NCBI GenBank assembly: GCA_934446355.1
Contig: CAKSEC010000013.1
Span: forward strand, 3,295-67,294
DNA length: 64,000 bases
Source: an uncultured Oscillospiraceae bacterium
Lineage (GTDB): Bacteria > Bacillota > Clostridia > Oscillospirales > Ruminococcaceae
Reading direction: 5' to 3'
The notes below the pieces were generated by a model, which worked only from the letters and a program-made list of their open reading frames with translations, searched no databases and was not told where the DNA came from. Positions 16,098 to 25,320 of the stretch are shown piece after piece (positions within the stretch are counted from its first letter, which is position 1; every line of letters starts with the position of its first letter). A program made the translations under genes and the position numbers.

Positions 16098-17726
16098 TTA
16101 TTTTGAACTTGCTCCACGAACTGCATTCCTGATGGGAAGCACAGACCTCGGCGAAACCGAGAGTTCGTCTACGCCCATCTTGATAAAGCTTTCCGTAAGT
16201 GAGCAGTCTGCGGCAAGTTCGCCGCATATTCCCGCCCAGATACCTGCGTTATGGGCGGCGTCAACGGTCATTTTTATCATGCGCAGAACTGCGGGGTGCT
16301 TGGGGTCATAGAACCGTTCAAGTCCCTGAGTGCTCTGCCTGTCAACCGCAATGGTGTACTGAGTAAGGTCGTTGGTACCGATAGAGAAAAAGCTTACCTC
16401 CTGCGCAAGTTCAGGCGCTATCATTACTGCTGCGGGCGTTTCTATCATAACGCCGAGTTCCAGTTCGCTGTCAAACGGTATCCTTTCCTTTTTCAGTTCA
16501 GTCATTACCGCACTGCAGAGCCGTTTAGCCTCCTGGATCTCCCACAGGCTCGAAACCATGGGGAACATTATCGCAAGCTTTCCGTATGCCGAAGCACGGT
16601 AAAGCGCCCTCAGCTGCACCCTGAATATTTCAGGACGGTTAAGGCATATTCTGAGCGCACGCATTCCCAGTGCGGGATTTTCCTCGTCGGCAAGCCCGAA
16701 ATAGCCTATCTTCTTGTCTGCGCCGATGTCCATTGTTCTTATGATAACTCTTGCGCCGTTCATTCGCTGAACAACGGTCTTGTACGCCTCAAACTGTACC
16801 TCCTCGGTGGGGAAATCGTCTGAGCCGAGATACAGAAACTCGCTTCTGAACAGACCTATGCCCCTTGCGTCGTTGGTTATTACTGCGTCAACGTCGGCGG
16901 GCGAGGTTATGTTTGCGTATACCTTTATCTCTTTTCCGTCAGAGGTAATATCGGGCTGCCCTTTAAGCTGCTCCAGCATTGCCCTGACCGCCTTTTCCTC
17001 ACGCTGCTTTTTGCCCAGATATTCCTTTGTGGTGTCGTCCGGGTCGATAACGATATAGCCAACGCTGCCGTCCATTATTACCTGTCTGCCCTCGTATCCT
17101 GCATTCAGGTCTATGTCGGCGTTTATGATAGCGGGTATTCCAAGCGTCCTTGCAAGAATTGCGGTGTGACTGTTGGCGTTTCCTCCGGTGAGAATGAAGC
17201 CCAGTATCATGCCCTTTTCAAGCTGCACCGTTTCACTTGGGGTCAGGTCGTCGGCGAGTATTATAGAGGGCTTATCCAGCGAATTTTCATTGATGCAGCC
17301 GTTCAGCACAGTTATTACACGGTTCGAGATATCTATGACATCAACGCTTCTCGCCCGCATATAGTCGTCGTCCATGGCGGAGAACATTGCGGCAAACTCT
17401 TTTCCCGCCGTATCAACAGCGGTTTCCGCACTGTATTTCTCGCCGGTGATAAGTTCTGCTATCCTGTCGGTGTAGTCGAGGTCTTCGAGCATCATGCGGT
17501 GTGTTTCAAAAAGCACTGCGGCTTCTTCGCCTATTTCCGCACGTGTTTTTTCCGCAATTTCATCAAGCTGCGCTGCAGCCTTTTCCGAAGCCGCTTTCCA
17601 GCGTTCAAGTTCCTTTTCCGGATCGGCTGCCTGCTTGTCGTCATGTACCACCTGCATACGCTTATAGATGAATACGGGACCCTCCGCTATTCCTCCGGAT
17701 ACTCCGGTGCCCTTTATCGCTATCAT
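16098..17726 (-). CDS. ptsI: PTS enzyme I (phosphoenolpyruvate-protein phosphotransferase)
   Basis: A 542-residue enzyme I, slightly shorter than the usual 570-575. It takes phosphate from PEP on a His and passes it to HPr. The active-site loop GGNANSHTAILARTLGIPAI contains the phospho-His; the PEP-binding domain has ARGIGLFRSEFLYLG, IIRTMDIGADK, the GVMIETPAA segment and FFSIGTNDLTQYT, and the Cys of the catalytic GICGELA motif. RBS GAGGAGG. It is the last gene of the sucrose operon, 23 bases after ptsH, an unusual place for a general PTS gene. Confidence 0.96.
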   Translation of the reverse strand: MIAIKGTGVSGGIAEGPVFIYKRMQVVHDDKQAADPEKELERWKAASEKAAAQLDEIAEKTRAEIGEEAAVLFETHRMMLEDLDYTDRIAELITGEKYSAETAVDTAGKEFAAMFSAMDDDYMRARSVDVIDISNRVITVLNGCINENSLDKPSIILADDLTPSETVQLEKGMILGFILTGGNANSHTAILARTLGIPAIINADIDLNAGYEGRQVIMDGSVGYIVIDPDDTTKEYLGKKQREEKAVRAMLEQLKGQPDITSDGKEIKVYANITSPADVDAVITNDARGIGLFRSEFLYLGSDDFPTEEVQFEAYKTVVQRMNGARVIIRTMDIGADKKIGYFGLADEENPALGMRALRICLNRPEIFRVQLRALYRASAYGKLAIMFPMVSSLWEIQEAKRLCSAVMTELKKERIPFDSELELGVMIETPAAVMIAPELAQEVSFFSIGTNDLTQYTIAVDRQSTQGLERFYDPKHPAVLRMIKMTVDAAHNAGIWAGICGELAADCSLTESFIKMGVDELSVSPRSVLPIRNAVRGASSK

Positions 17727-17749
17727 ATGAACGCCTCCTCATTACGAAA

Positions 17750-18010
17750 TCAGAAGTTATTCTCTTTAAGGAATGCCTGAACTGCCTCTGCGGCTGCCTG
17801 CTCGTCCTCGCCCTCTGCCTGGATCGTGATGGTGTCGCCGCACTTTATGCCAAGTCCCATAAACGCCATAAGGCGGCGGGTATCGGCTTTCTTTTCGCCC
17901 TTAATTACGGTAACTGTGCTCTTGAAGCCGGCTGCCTTTTTCGCAAGCATTCCTGCGGGACGTGCGTGGATACCAACGGAATCTGTGATGGTGTAAGTAA
18001 ATTCTTTCAT
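17750..18010 (-). CDS. ptsH: HPr phosphocarrier protein, lacking the regulatory Ser46
   Basis: An 86-residue HPr. The phosphorylated His is residue 15 in GIHARPAGM, and the whole protein aligns without gaps to Bacillus subtilis HPr. At position 46, the Ser that HPr kinase modifies for carbon catabolite repression, this protein has Arg (TRRLMAFMGLGI against KSIMGVMSLGI). It can therefore transfer phosphate for sugar uptake but should not carry the seryl-phosphate signal. It lies between scrK (14 bases) and ptsI (23 bases) in the same transcript. Confidence 0.95.
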   Translation of the reverse strand: MKEFTYTITDSVGIHARPAGMLAKKAAGFKSTVTVIKGEKKADTRRLMAFMGLGIKCGDTITIQAEGEDEQAAAEAVQAFLKENNF

Positions 18011-18024
18011 GATAAATACCTCTC

Positions 18025-18981
18025 TTATAATTGATCTATTGTAGGATAGGACGCAATTGCGCCCTCTGACTGAACGCTGAATGCGCAGAAGCGGTTTGAA
18101 AAATCAAGGCACTGATTTAATACGCTCTCGTCTGCCGCAGTAATATTTGCAGAATCTATGCCAAGACTTTGCAGCTTCCACAGGAAAGAACCGATAAATC
18201 CATCGCCTGCGCCTGTCGTGTCGGCTGCTTTCACCTTTTCGGCGGGCGAAAAGGACTTCGCTTTGCTGGTGTAAGCATACGCACCGTCTTTCCCGCAGGT
18301 GTAGACTACAAGCTTTACCCCGCTTTGCAGAAGCTTCGGAACAGCCTTTTCGATATCGTTTTCGCCTGTGATAAATTCAAGTTCCTCGTCTGATATTTTC
18401 AGAATATCGCACATAGGGATAAACTCGTTCACCCTGTCGTGAAGCTTGTTTTTGTCATTCCAGAGCGGGAAGCGCAGGTTCGGGTCGAAGCTTATCAGCA
18501 TACCGTTTTTTCGTGCAATTTCGATCGCACGGATATGAGCGTCTTTCATAGGAAAATCGCCCAGTGACACGCTGCAGAAATGCAGCGCATACGAATCGCC
18601 GAACCAGCTTTCCTCTATCTGTTCGGGGGACAGCAGCATATCAGCCGCCGGCTTCCGATAGAACGAAAACGTCCTGTTTCCGTCCTTTTCAAGGCTCACG
18701 AATGCAAGCGACGTGTTCGCTTCATCGGTGAAGCGTACTGCGGAAGTGTCTATTCCGAACGCCGCAAGTTCGTCCGCTATTTTATGCCCGAAAGGGTCGT
18801 TTCCAAGCTGGGTTATCATCATAGATCTGCCGCCTAGCCTTGTGAAAGCGCCGCATACATTAGCGGGAGCGCCGCCCACTTTCGGAGAAAATGCGGTCAC
18901 CTCGCTGATAGCGCAGCCTGTTTTATCGGGGATAAAATCGATAAGCGCCTCGCCTATCGCAATAAGCTTTTTACTCTCCAA
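18025..18981 (-). CDS. scrK: fructokinase, PfkB family (ScrK-like)
   Basis: A 318-residue ribokinase/PfkB family sugar kinase. The N-terminal signature GGAPANVCGAFTRLGG and the C-terminal ADTTGAGDGFIGSFLWKL (catalytic Asp in GAGD) are both complete. In this operon it phosphorylates the fructose released by ScrB. The start is a TTG at 18979-18981: no ATG fits, and GGAGGTG is well placed 7 bases before it. The gene overlaps the end of scrB by 11 bases, showing tight coupling. Confidence 0.92.
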   Translation of the reverse strand: MESKKLIAIGEALIDFIPDKTGCAISEVTAFSPKVGGAPANVCGAFTRLGGRSMMITQLGNDPFGHKIADELAAFGIDTSAVRFTDEANTSLAFVSLEKDGNRTFSFYRKPAADMLLSPEQIEESWFGDSYALHFCSVSLGDFPMKDAHIRAIEIARKNGMLISFDPNLRFPLWNDKNKLHDRVNEFIPMCDILKISDEELEFITGENDIEKAVPKLLQSGVKLVVYTCGKDGAYAYTSKAKSFSPAEKVKAADTTGAGDGFIGSFLWKLQSLGIDSANITAADESVLNQCLDFSNRFCAFSVQSEGAIASYPTIDQL

Positions 18982-20320
18982 GATATTTCACCTCCATTTC
19001 TTTCAGCCGGAACAGTTCTGCGTTTATGCCCTCTGCTGATATTGTGACCTCGCCGCTGTCGGGGTACATTCTGCTGCTCAGGACCGTTTTTCCGCCGTCA
19101 AGATATATCTCGACTGAACTTTTGTCTGCGATGATCCTTATATCGGCGCATTCGCCGAGCACGGCCCTGCGGACCGTCCGCCCGCCGCCGTGCTTTTCAT
19201 CAGTAAATCTTAATTCAAACACATTGCCGTTCCAACTCATTTTCATGAAGCTGTCAAGCGATATCGAAAAACTGCCGCCGACTTTTGCCGTCAGTTCAAA
19301 CGGAAGCGTTATCGCAAGGCTTTCTCCGGCGTTCAGGGTATTCCGCTCACTGCGCAGGGACTCAAGTTCCCTGATAGGATTCTGCAGCAGCGCACCGCCG
19401 CTGTCCGCCGTTATTTCACGGGGAATGGTAAGGCAATGCTGATAGCCAAGCGCACTGGTCGGGTTGCTGTACGGTATATCGCCTATGCCCATCCAGCCGA
19501 TTATGATACGCCGTCCGTCGGGGGCTTCAAAGGTCTGCGGAGCGTAGAAATCGAATCCCATATCCCACTCGGTGAAGCCTTTCAGACCGCCGTCGTATCT
19601 GAAATGTCCAGACTGGTACACGTTCTGGTTCTTTATATCGCTGTGTTCTAGTCCCTGAGGTGAAACGCTCAGATATTTGCGTCCTCCAACGCTGAAAACA
19701 TCTGGGCATTCCCACATATAGCCGAAGCCGGAAACCGTGTCCGTGCCGTTATAATACCAGCTTGTCAGGTCGTCTGATTCGTAAAACAGCACGCAGCCCT
19801 TATCGTCAAGCGTCCTCGCGCCAAGGACCATATGCCATCTGCCGTTTTCATACCACACCTTGGGGTCACGGACATGGCAGGAACAGAATCCGGGATAATT
19901 GCAGTTGCGCAGCAGTACCTCTTTTTCGCTCATATGTACCCCGTCAGCCGTTGTGACGTGGATAACGTTCGCACCCCTGCCGCTTCTGATGTAGTCAAAG
20001 CTGCCGTGCTCCTTTACGTTTCCCGTGTAGAACAGGTGCAGAACATCTCCGCTGACCACTGCGCAGCCGGAATATACGCCGTCCCTGTCCTCAGGGATAT
20101 CGGGGAAAAGCACTGTGCCTGTGAACTCCCATTTCAGCATATCAGGGCTTCTGTAGTGCCCCCAGCACTTCTTCCCACCGCCGTCTGCGCTGTCCGGTGC
20201 GTACTGAAAATACACGTGATAATACCCGCCGAAATAGCACAGACCGTTCGGGTCGTTTAGCCAGCCGCAGGGAGGTTCAAGGTGAAGTCCCTGCCGCCAC
20301 TTTCCGTTTATATATGCCAT
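18971..20320 (-). CDS. scrB: sucrose-6-phosphate hydrolase, glycoside hydrolase family 32
   Basis: A 449-residue GH32 enzyme that splits sucrose-6-phosphate into glucose-6-phosphate and fructose. The nucleophile motif WLNDPNG lies at residues about 20-26, the transition-state Asp in RDPKVW, and the acid/base Glu in MWECPDVF. The C-terminal beta-sandwich of the family follows. Start at 20320 (AAGGGGTGAT before it) is preferred to 20329, and it overlaps the end of scrA by a few bases. No signal peptide, so the enzyme is cytoplasmic, in keeping with PTS import. Confidence 0.94.
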   Translation of the reverse strand: MAYINGKWRQGLHLEPPCGWLNDPNGLCYFGGYYHVYFQYAPDSADGGGKKCWGHYRSPDMLKWEFTGTVLFPDIPEDRDGVYSGCAVVSGDVLHLFYTGNVKEHGSFDYIRSGRGANVIHVTTADGVHMSEKEVLLRNCNYPGFCSCHVRDPKVWYENGRWHMVLGARTLDDKGCVLFYESDDLTSWYYNGTDTVSGFGYMWECPDVFSVGGRKYLSVSPQGLEHSDIKNQNVYQSGHFRYDGGLKGFTEWDMGFDFYAPQTFEAPDGRRIIIGWMGIGDIPYSNPTSALGYQHCLTIPREITADSGGALLQNPIRELESLRSERNTLNAGESLAITLPFELTAKVGGSFSISLDSFMKMSWNGNVFELRFTDEKHGGGRTVRRAVLGECADIRIIADKSSVEIYLDGGKTVLSSRMYPDSGEVTISAEGINAELFRLKEMEVKYLGE

Positions 20321-20325
20321 GGATA

Positions 20326-22209
20326 TCACCCCTTAACAAGTTCAAGAAGCACGTCGCTGCTGCTGACATTTCCGTCTGCGGTGCGCTTTATCTCCGAATA
20401 ATCGTTGGGGTTGGTCACTATGACCGGAGTGACCGTCTTATAGCCCTTGGAAGCGATAAGATCCTTGTCAAAGGTGATGAGCGTCTGTCCCCTTTTCACC
20501 CTTTCGCCCTCGGAAACGTGAGCGGTAAATCCCTCGCCGTTCAGTTCCACTGTATTTATTCCGATATGTATAAGCAGTTCTGCGCCGTTGTCAAGGTTCA
20601 GTCCGATAGCGTGATGTGTGTCGAACAGCGTTCCGACTGTTCCGTCAGCGGGAGCGACCACCTTTCCCTCGCTCGGCTCGACCGCTGCGCCCAGTCCCAG
20701 AATGCCCTCTGCGAATGTAGGGTCGGGGACGTCCTCAAGTGCAATTGCCGTTCCAGCAAGCGGCGAAAGGATCTGGTTGTCAGCTATTTCAGCAAGCGGT
20801 TCTGCGCTTGTTTCTACGGTTTCAGGGGCGGTTTCAGCAGGCTCGTCCTCCTTTATTCCCATGAACCACGATACTGCAAACGCAACAGCGAACGATACCA
20901 CCATTGTGAGGATATATCCGACGAATGTGTCGGTCGTGATGAGCAGTCCGAAAAGACCAGTTACGCCGTTCGCCGTTGCATATACGTTCATTATTGAAGC
21001 CAGTGCGCCGCCGCAGGCACCGCCTATCATACCGGCAATGAACGGGCGCATGAATCTCACGTTCACGCCGAATATAGCAGGCTCGGTAATTCCCATGAAC
21101 GCTGAAAGCGAAGCGGGGAGCGCAAGTGCCTTGGTCTTTTTGCTCTTAGCCTTGAATGCTACCGCAAGAGCCGCTGCGCCCTGAGCGACATTCGCCGCCG
21201 TTGCAATAGGCATCCATGTGTTCATGCCGTTATCGGCAAGCATCATCATTTCTATAGCATTGTACATATGGTGTACGCCAGCGACTACCGTTGGAGCGTA
21301 AACGCCGCCCATAAGGAATGCGCCTATTCCGAACGGAATCGCAATAAGTGCCTGCGCACCGCTCAGTACCCACGATTCAAGCTGTGCAAATACCGGACCG
21401 ATAAGCGTCAGGCTGAAAAATCCTGCAACAAGTACCGACACAAGCGGAGTCACGAACAGATCGAGCATTTCGGGGACTTTCTTGTGCAGCTTCTTTTCGA
21501 TAACAGACATTAGCCACACGGAAAGTATGACCGGAATAACGTGCCCCTGATAGCCGACATTCTGAATATCCCACAGACCGAACCACGACCACAGCGTTGT
21601 CGTTTCCGCACCGCCTGCGACCGTCCATGCGTTCACAAGGCTTGGGTGTATCATTATCATTCCTATTACTGCACCGAGGAACTGATTTCCGCCGAATATC
21701 TTTGCCGCTGAAATTGCGATAAGAATGGGGAGGAACGTTAATGCAGTGTTTGAAAAGATGTTCAGAAGCTCGTAAATATGCGAATTTGCCATGTCGGGGA
21801 ACACCTGAACAAGACCGCCGAGCAGGCCGTTCAGAAGTCCTGTCGCAACTATCGCAGGAATTATCGGAACGAAAATATCGCCGAGCGACTTTATCGCCCT
21901 TTTGTACCACGGAGATTTTGCCGCCGCAGCCGCCTTGACGTCCTCCTTGGTCGCTGCTTCGATACCGGCTTCGCAAATAAATTCGTCGTAGACCTTGTTC
22001 ACCGTGCCTGTTCCGATTATTACCTGAAGCTGACCGGAAGCCTCAAACACGCCCTTTACGCCGTCAATGCCCTCAAGCTTCGCCTTGTCGATTTTGCTGT
22101 TGTCCGCAATAACGAGTCTTAGCCTTGTGGCGCAGTGTGCGGCACTTGCAAGGTTGTCTTTCCCGCCTATTGCGGAAAGTATCTCATGAGCTGATTTTTT
22201 GTAGTCCAT
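20326..22209 (-). CDS. scrA: sucrose PTS enzyme IIBCA
   Basis: A 627-residue fused PTS permease. The EIIB domain is first, with the phospho-Cys in AAHCATRLRLVI (residues about 22-33). EIIC with about ten membrane helices spans roughly 110-460. A linker follows (rich in Glu/Ala/Pro), then a C-terminal EIIA of the glucose type, with LLIHIGINTVELNGEGF containing the phospho-His. The combination of EIIB-C of the sucrose/beta-glucoside class with scrB and scrK beside it supports sucrose. It is the first gene of the operon; the promoter and operators lie at 22235-22304. Confidence 0.92.
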   Translation of the reverse strand: MDYKKSAHEILSAIGGKDNLASAAHCATRLRLVIADNSKIDKAKLEGIDGVKGVFEASGQLQVIIGTGTVNKVYDEFICEAGIEAATKEDVKAAAAAKSPWYKRAIKSLGDIFVPIIPAIVATGLLNGLLGGLVQVFPDMANSHIYELLNIFSNTALTFLPILIAISAAKIFGGNQFLGAVIGMIMIHPSLVNAWTVAGGAETTTLWSWFGLWDIQNVGYQGHVIPVILSVWLMSVIEKKLHKKVPEMLDLFVTPLVSVLVAGFFSLTLIGPVFAQLESWVLSGAQALIAIPFGIGAFLMGGVYAPTVVAGVHHMYNAIEMMMLADNGMNTWMPIATAANVAQGAAALAVAFKAKSKKTKALALPASLSAFMGITEPAIFGVNVRFMRPFIAGMIGGACGGALASIMNVYATANGVTGLFGLLITTDTFVGYILTMVVSFAVAFAVSWFMGIKEDEPAETAPETVETSAEPLAEIADNQILSPLAGTAIALEDVPDPTFAEGILGLGAAVEPSEGKVVAPADGTVGTLFDTHHAIGLNLDNGAELLIHIGINTVELNGEGFTAHVSEGERVKRGQTLITFDKDLIASKGYKTVTPVIVTNPNDYSEIKRTADGNVSSSDVLLELVKG

Positions 22210-22234
22210 ACCCGATACCTCTTTCGTTAGTATT

Positions 22235-22304
22235 GTTTCACACGGTTTGTGAAACTGATTTCATCTGCTGATCATATTATAGCATACAGGCGAGGCAATG
22301 TCTA
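22235..22304 (-). promoter_or_regulatory. sucrose operon promoter and ScrR operator
   Basis: Minus strand: TAGACA (complement of 22299-22304), 17 bases, TATAAT (complement of 22276-22281). Immediately downstream is a near-perfect palindrome GTTTCACACGGTTTGTGAAAC (22235-22255), placed so that a LacI-type repressor would block transcription. Confidence 0.8.
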
Positions 22305-22340
22305 TTGACAAATCATAGTAACTTTTGACTCAGGAATTGT

Positions 22341-22361
22341 AGGTTTCACACGGTTTCACAT
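22341..22361. promoter_or_regulatory. second ScrR operator candidate
   Basis: AGGTTTCACACGGTTTCACA repeats the left half-site of the main operator (GTTTCACACGGTTT) upstream of the -35, between the end of scrR and the scrA promoter. It could allow looping or cooperative binding. Confidence 0.6.
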
Positions 22362-22363
22362 TT

Positions 22364-23353
22364 TCAGGGTCTGTTTGTGGACTCTCTTTCCACTATTTCA
22401 TAGTCTAGCTTCATGATTTTAGGTATATTCGAGCTTTTGCCGATAGAATTGAGCAGCATTTGCGCTGCTTCTATTCCCGCCGTTTTATAGTGCAGTCTTG
22501 CCGAGGTCAGCGAAACAGCGGTAACAGAGCCTATTTTTGAATCTCCCACCCCGCATATCATTATATCGTCTGGGATCTTTATGCCCTTTTCGCCGCAGTA
22601 CAGCATTGCGCCCGCCGCAATATTATCCGTTGCGCAGAATATGCAGTCAGGCTGCTCGCCGCCTGACAGAAGCTTCTTTGCGCATTTATATCCTGAATCA
22701 ACGTTAAATTCAGCAATAACGCTGTTGTGCTTTTCCAGCCGGATATCGTTGTCCGAGAGGGCTTTCAGGAAGCCGTTGTGGCGCGCTTCTCCAGCCGCCT
22801 TGTCCTCATCGGTGACGCCTATATAAGCAGGGTGTACCGCTCCCTTTTTCAGCATAAGGTCGGTCAGCGCATACGCTGCGCCGTAATCGTCATGACACAC
22901 GCAGCTGAACCCCTTGTACTGCTGTCCCACTATCACGACAGGAATGTGCATTTTGTTCATCAGCGAACGGTGAACGTCGGTGAATATCGTCGCAAGGAAG
23001 ATCACGCCGTCCACCCGATTCTGGCGGAAAAGGTCGAGATATTCTATCTCCTTGTTATAGTCGTTTGCGGTATTTACAAGCAGTATCTGATACCCGTGCT
23101 CATACAGCACCTGACTTATTCCCTCGGTTATTCTGGCGCAGCTTTCGCTTGACAGCTTGGGAATAATCACGCCCACCAGCTTTGTCACTCTCGTCTTTAT
23201 CGCCTGAGCTGAAAAGCTGGGGGAATATCCGGTTTCCTCTATCGCTTTTTCTATCTTTTCACGCTTATCTTCGCCGAGATAGCCGTTATTGAAGTACCTG
23301 CTGACCGCCGATTTGGACACGCCGGCGTACTTGGCAAATTCGGATATGTTCAT
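22364..23353 (-). CDS. scrR: LacI family sucrose operon repressor
   Basis: A 329-residue LacI/GalR regulator. The helix-turn-helix is at the N-terminus (NISEFAKYAGVSKSAVSRYFNNG, residues 2-24), followed by the hinge and a periplasmic-binding-protein-like effector domain (KLVGVIIPKLSSESCARITEG; DGVIFLATIFTD; PDCIFCATDNIAAGAMLY). It is transcribed in the same direction as scrA and lies directly upstream. Palindromes with TTTCACA half-sites near both promoters support control of scrA and of itself. The inducer is probably sucrose, its phosphate or fructose; this is inference. Confidence 0.92.
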   Translation of the reverse strand: MNISEFAKYAGVSKSAVSRYFNNGYLGEDKREKIEKAIEETGYSPSFSAQAIKTRVTKLVGVIIPKLSSESCARITEGISQVLYEHGYQILLVNTANDYNKEIEYLDLFRQNRVDGVIFLATIFTDVHRSLMNKMHIPVVIVGQQYKGFSCVCHDDYGAAYALTDLMLKKGAVHPAYIGVTDEDKAAGEARHNGFLKALSDNDIRLEKHNSVIAEFNVDSGYKCAKKLLSGGEQPDCIFCATDNIAAGAMLYCGEKGIKIPDDIMICGVGDSKIGSVTAVSLTSARLHYKTAGIEAAQMLLNSIGKSSNIPKIMKLDYEIVERESTNRP

Positions 23354-23366
23354 TTTTCTGCTCCTT

Positions 23367-23416
23367 TTGTGAAATCGGTTTTATAGTATTATACCACATT
23401 GTTTCAGAGAAATCAA
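23367..23416 (-). promoter_or_regulatory. scrR promoter with operator-like half-site
   Basis: Minus strand: TTGATT (complement of 23411-23416), 17 bases, TATAAT (complement of 23388-23393). The sequence 23367-23384 contains ACCGATTTCACA on the minus strand, matching half of the scrA operator, which suggests autoregulation. Confidence 0.7.
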
Positions 23417-23503
23417 GACGTATTGTTGATAAAATGGGGCATTTCAAATGATTTTTCAGGCTTTTGATAAGTGATCTATTCCGGCAACCTCGGCGTTTCC
23501 TAA

Positions 23504-23537
23504 GGCAATACCGCACAAAGATTGTGCGTGTATTGCC
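23504..23537. repeat. short palindrome
   Basis: GGCAATACCGCACAA (23504-23518) pairs with TTGTGCGTGTATTGCC (23522-23537). It lies between scrR and the terminator of the next unit. No second copy was seen in the window; it may be a terminator-like or mobile palindrome. Confidence 0.5.
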
Positions 23538-23542
23538 CTAGT

Positions 23543-23580
23543 AAAAAATAAACACCTGCGAGTCCCCCGCCCGCAGGTGT
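23543..23580 (-). terminator. terminator of the 23.6-26.6 kb unit
   Basis: On the minus strand, ACACCTGCG and CGCAGGTGT arms (complement of 23551-23580), followed by TTTATTTTTT. Confidence 0.75.
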
Positions 23581-23599
23581 AACATTAATATGCCCGACC

Positions 23600-24460
23600 T
23601 CAAATCTTCCAGCTTCCCCTCTGCCATCTCAGCGCAGCAAGGCTGCCCGCAATAAGTACGCCGATACCCGCCCCGAAATACGCCCAAGACCAACCTATCG
23701 GATACACCGGCGCGCGCTGAAACTCTGTGAAATGCAGCCACACTATCGAATTCGACATAGGCAGCGCCCACATAAGCTCCGACCTTATCGAACACAGCGC
23801 AGCACCCGCAGCGGCTATTCCCGCACATACCGCCGAGCCTGCAGCCTTTTTGCCGATTATCATAAAAAACAGCAGTATCATACCCAGCAGGAATAAATAG
23901 GCGAGCACCAGCAGACTGCTCTGCACCGCCGCTTCAGTCAGCGTGAAGTGATTAAACAGGTTTTTCGGCAGAAGCAGTGCGCCGAAATTCTGCGAATATT
24001 CAGGGTGCTCCACAGCGAAATCAAGAACCACGCCGCTCCACTGCCCTCCCCACTGTGCGCCTGCTATCACGGGAAGTACGCCTGAAGCGAAAATAAAGGC
24101 GAGATACGAAATACACATCATTGCCAGATTTATGAGCTGCCCCACAAACCAGTTGAGCTTTCCTGTCCTGACTATCTCGAACATCATGCTTGCGTCCGTT
24201 CTCGGAAAATCAGAGGATATCGCAAAAAAGCCAAGCGGTATTATCAATAGTAGCGAGCCTGAATTAAGGGCAGCAATATACGGTTCAAGGACGTTCAGCG
24301 GCTTTCCCATGATATCTGCGTTTTCGGCAAGCGGCTTCACTGCGAACAGATAAACGAAAACGAAAAGCATTGCAAGAATTATCATTCGGGGACTTATCAG
24401 CCATTTGCAGAACTCAGTTTTCGCACAGGAAAACGCAGTCTTTACGCTAAGTCTGTTCAC
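23600..24460 (-). CDS. polytopic membrane protein, ABC-2 permease-like
   Basis: A protein of about 286 residues with roughly six hydrophobic segments (for example MIILAMLFVFVYLFAVKP and SLLVLAYLFLLGMILLFFMI) and a short conserved-looking SSDFPRTDASMMFEIVRTGK loop. The GTG at 24460 is preferred because GGGGGTG precedes it; a GTG at 24469 is also possible. The layout resembles ABC-2 type permeases, as does the upstream gene, but no ATP-binding gene is beside them. It follows the 285-residue gene with near-overlap. Confidence 0.6.
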   Translation of the reverse strand: MNRLSVKTAFSCAKTEFCKWLISPRMIILAMLFVFVYLFAVKPLAENADIMGKPLNVLEPYIAALNSGSLLLIIPLGFFAISSDFPRTDASMMFEIVRTGKLNWFVGQLINLAMMCISYLAFIFASGVLPVIAGAQWGGQWSGVVLDFAVEHPEYSQNFGALLLPKNLFNHFTLTEAAVQSSLLVLAYLFLLGMILLFFMIIGKKAAGSAVCAGIAAAGAALCSIRSELMWALPMSNSIVWLHFTEFQRAPVYPIGWSWAYFGAGIGVLIAGSLAALRWQRGSWKI

Positions 24461-24462
24461 GC

Positions 24463-25320
24463 TCAGCACCCCCTGTCCGCACGCTTTTCCATAACGGCTG
24501 CGAACCCAGAAAAAGCGGCTGCCGCAAGAAGCAGGTTAAGCGCAAGAATCACTGCGGAATCACCGCCAAACGGCATTTCAAAAAGATATGTTATCGCATT
24601 AGGGTAAAGCGGCATGGTCTGCTGATATATTTCGTAATTCCCCGCCGCCGACAGATTCGTCTGCACGGCGGAAAGCACGGTTTCGTAGATGAATTTCAAC
24701 AGGAACGGCACGCACAAAATTATGTAGGTATTCGTGCAGAACGAGCAGAGAAAAAACGCAGGCAGTACGCTAGCCGCACCGTATGAAAACGCTCCGGCAG
24801 TCTTGCTGAACAGCACCGAAAATGCACCGTTCGGCAGATAATATTCGAGTATTTCTGTCGGCTGCGTATTCGGGAACAGGATATACACAAGCACCGCAAA
24901 CAGGCTTACTCCAATCAATACCGCAAGGCCGCCGCTCAGCAATGCCGAAAAAAGCTTCGATATATAATACCGTATACGCCCCGCCCTGACTATTGTATAC
25001 CGCATATTGCCGCTGTTTCGCTCAGCAATAAAGGACGTCACGAACGGCAGCGCAGCCGTTATCGGCAAAGCCATTGCGGAATATCCCGTAAGTGCTTTCC
25101 CGATAATTATTGCCGGAATAAAATCGCCGCTTTCCGCCATAACGCTGCGGTCGAGCGAGAACAAAGCCTCCAGCACCGAATATACCCTGCCGTTTGAGTT
25201 ATCCGCATACACCTGCAGCGAAAAGCACAGCACGGCGGTGACAGCTGCCGACAGTATAAAGCCTTTGTTCATAACGCAGCGCATCAGGTCGCATTTCAAC
25301 GCTTTCATCATTTTCTCCAT
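24463..25320 (-). CDS. polytopic membrane protein, ABC-2 permease-like
   Basis: A 285-residue protein with about six membrane segments. The loop ITAALPFVTSFIAERNSGNMRYTIVRAGR resembles the conserved first cytoplasmic part of ABC-2 membrane subunits that handle export or gene-encoded self-immunity. Its ATG overlaps the stop of the upstream lipoprotein (ATGA at 25317-25322), so the three genes are translationally coupled. No substrate can be named. Confidence 0.6.
   Translation of the reverse strand: MEKMMKALKCDLMRCVMNKGFILSAAVTAVLCFSLQVYADNSNGRVYSVLEALFSLDRSVMAESGDFIPAIIIGKALTGYSAMALPITAALPFVTSFIAERNSGNMRYTIVRAGRIRYYISKLFSALLSGGLAVLIGVSLFAVLVYILFPNTQPTEILEYYLPNGAFSVLFSKTAGAFSYGAASVLPAFFLCSFCTNTYIILCVPFLLKFIYETVLSAVQTNLSAAGNYEIYQQTMPLYPNAITYLFEMPFGGDSAVILALNLLLAAAAFSGFAAVMEKRADRGC

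Noticed and set aside
16251..16823. 190-codon ORF opposite ptsI, and other long antisense ORFs (for example 59509-60525, 26786-28378)
   Set aside because: They are shadows of strongly recognised genes on the other strand; their sequences are low-complexity and lack RBS.
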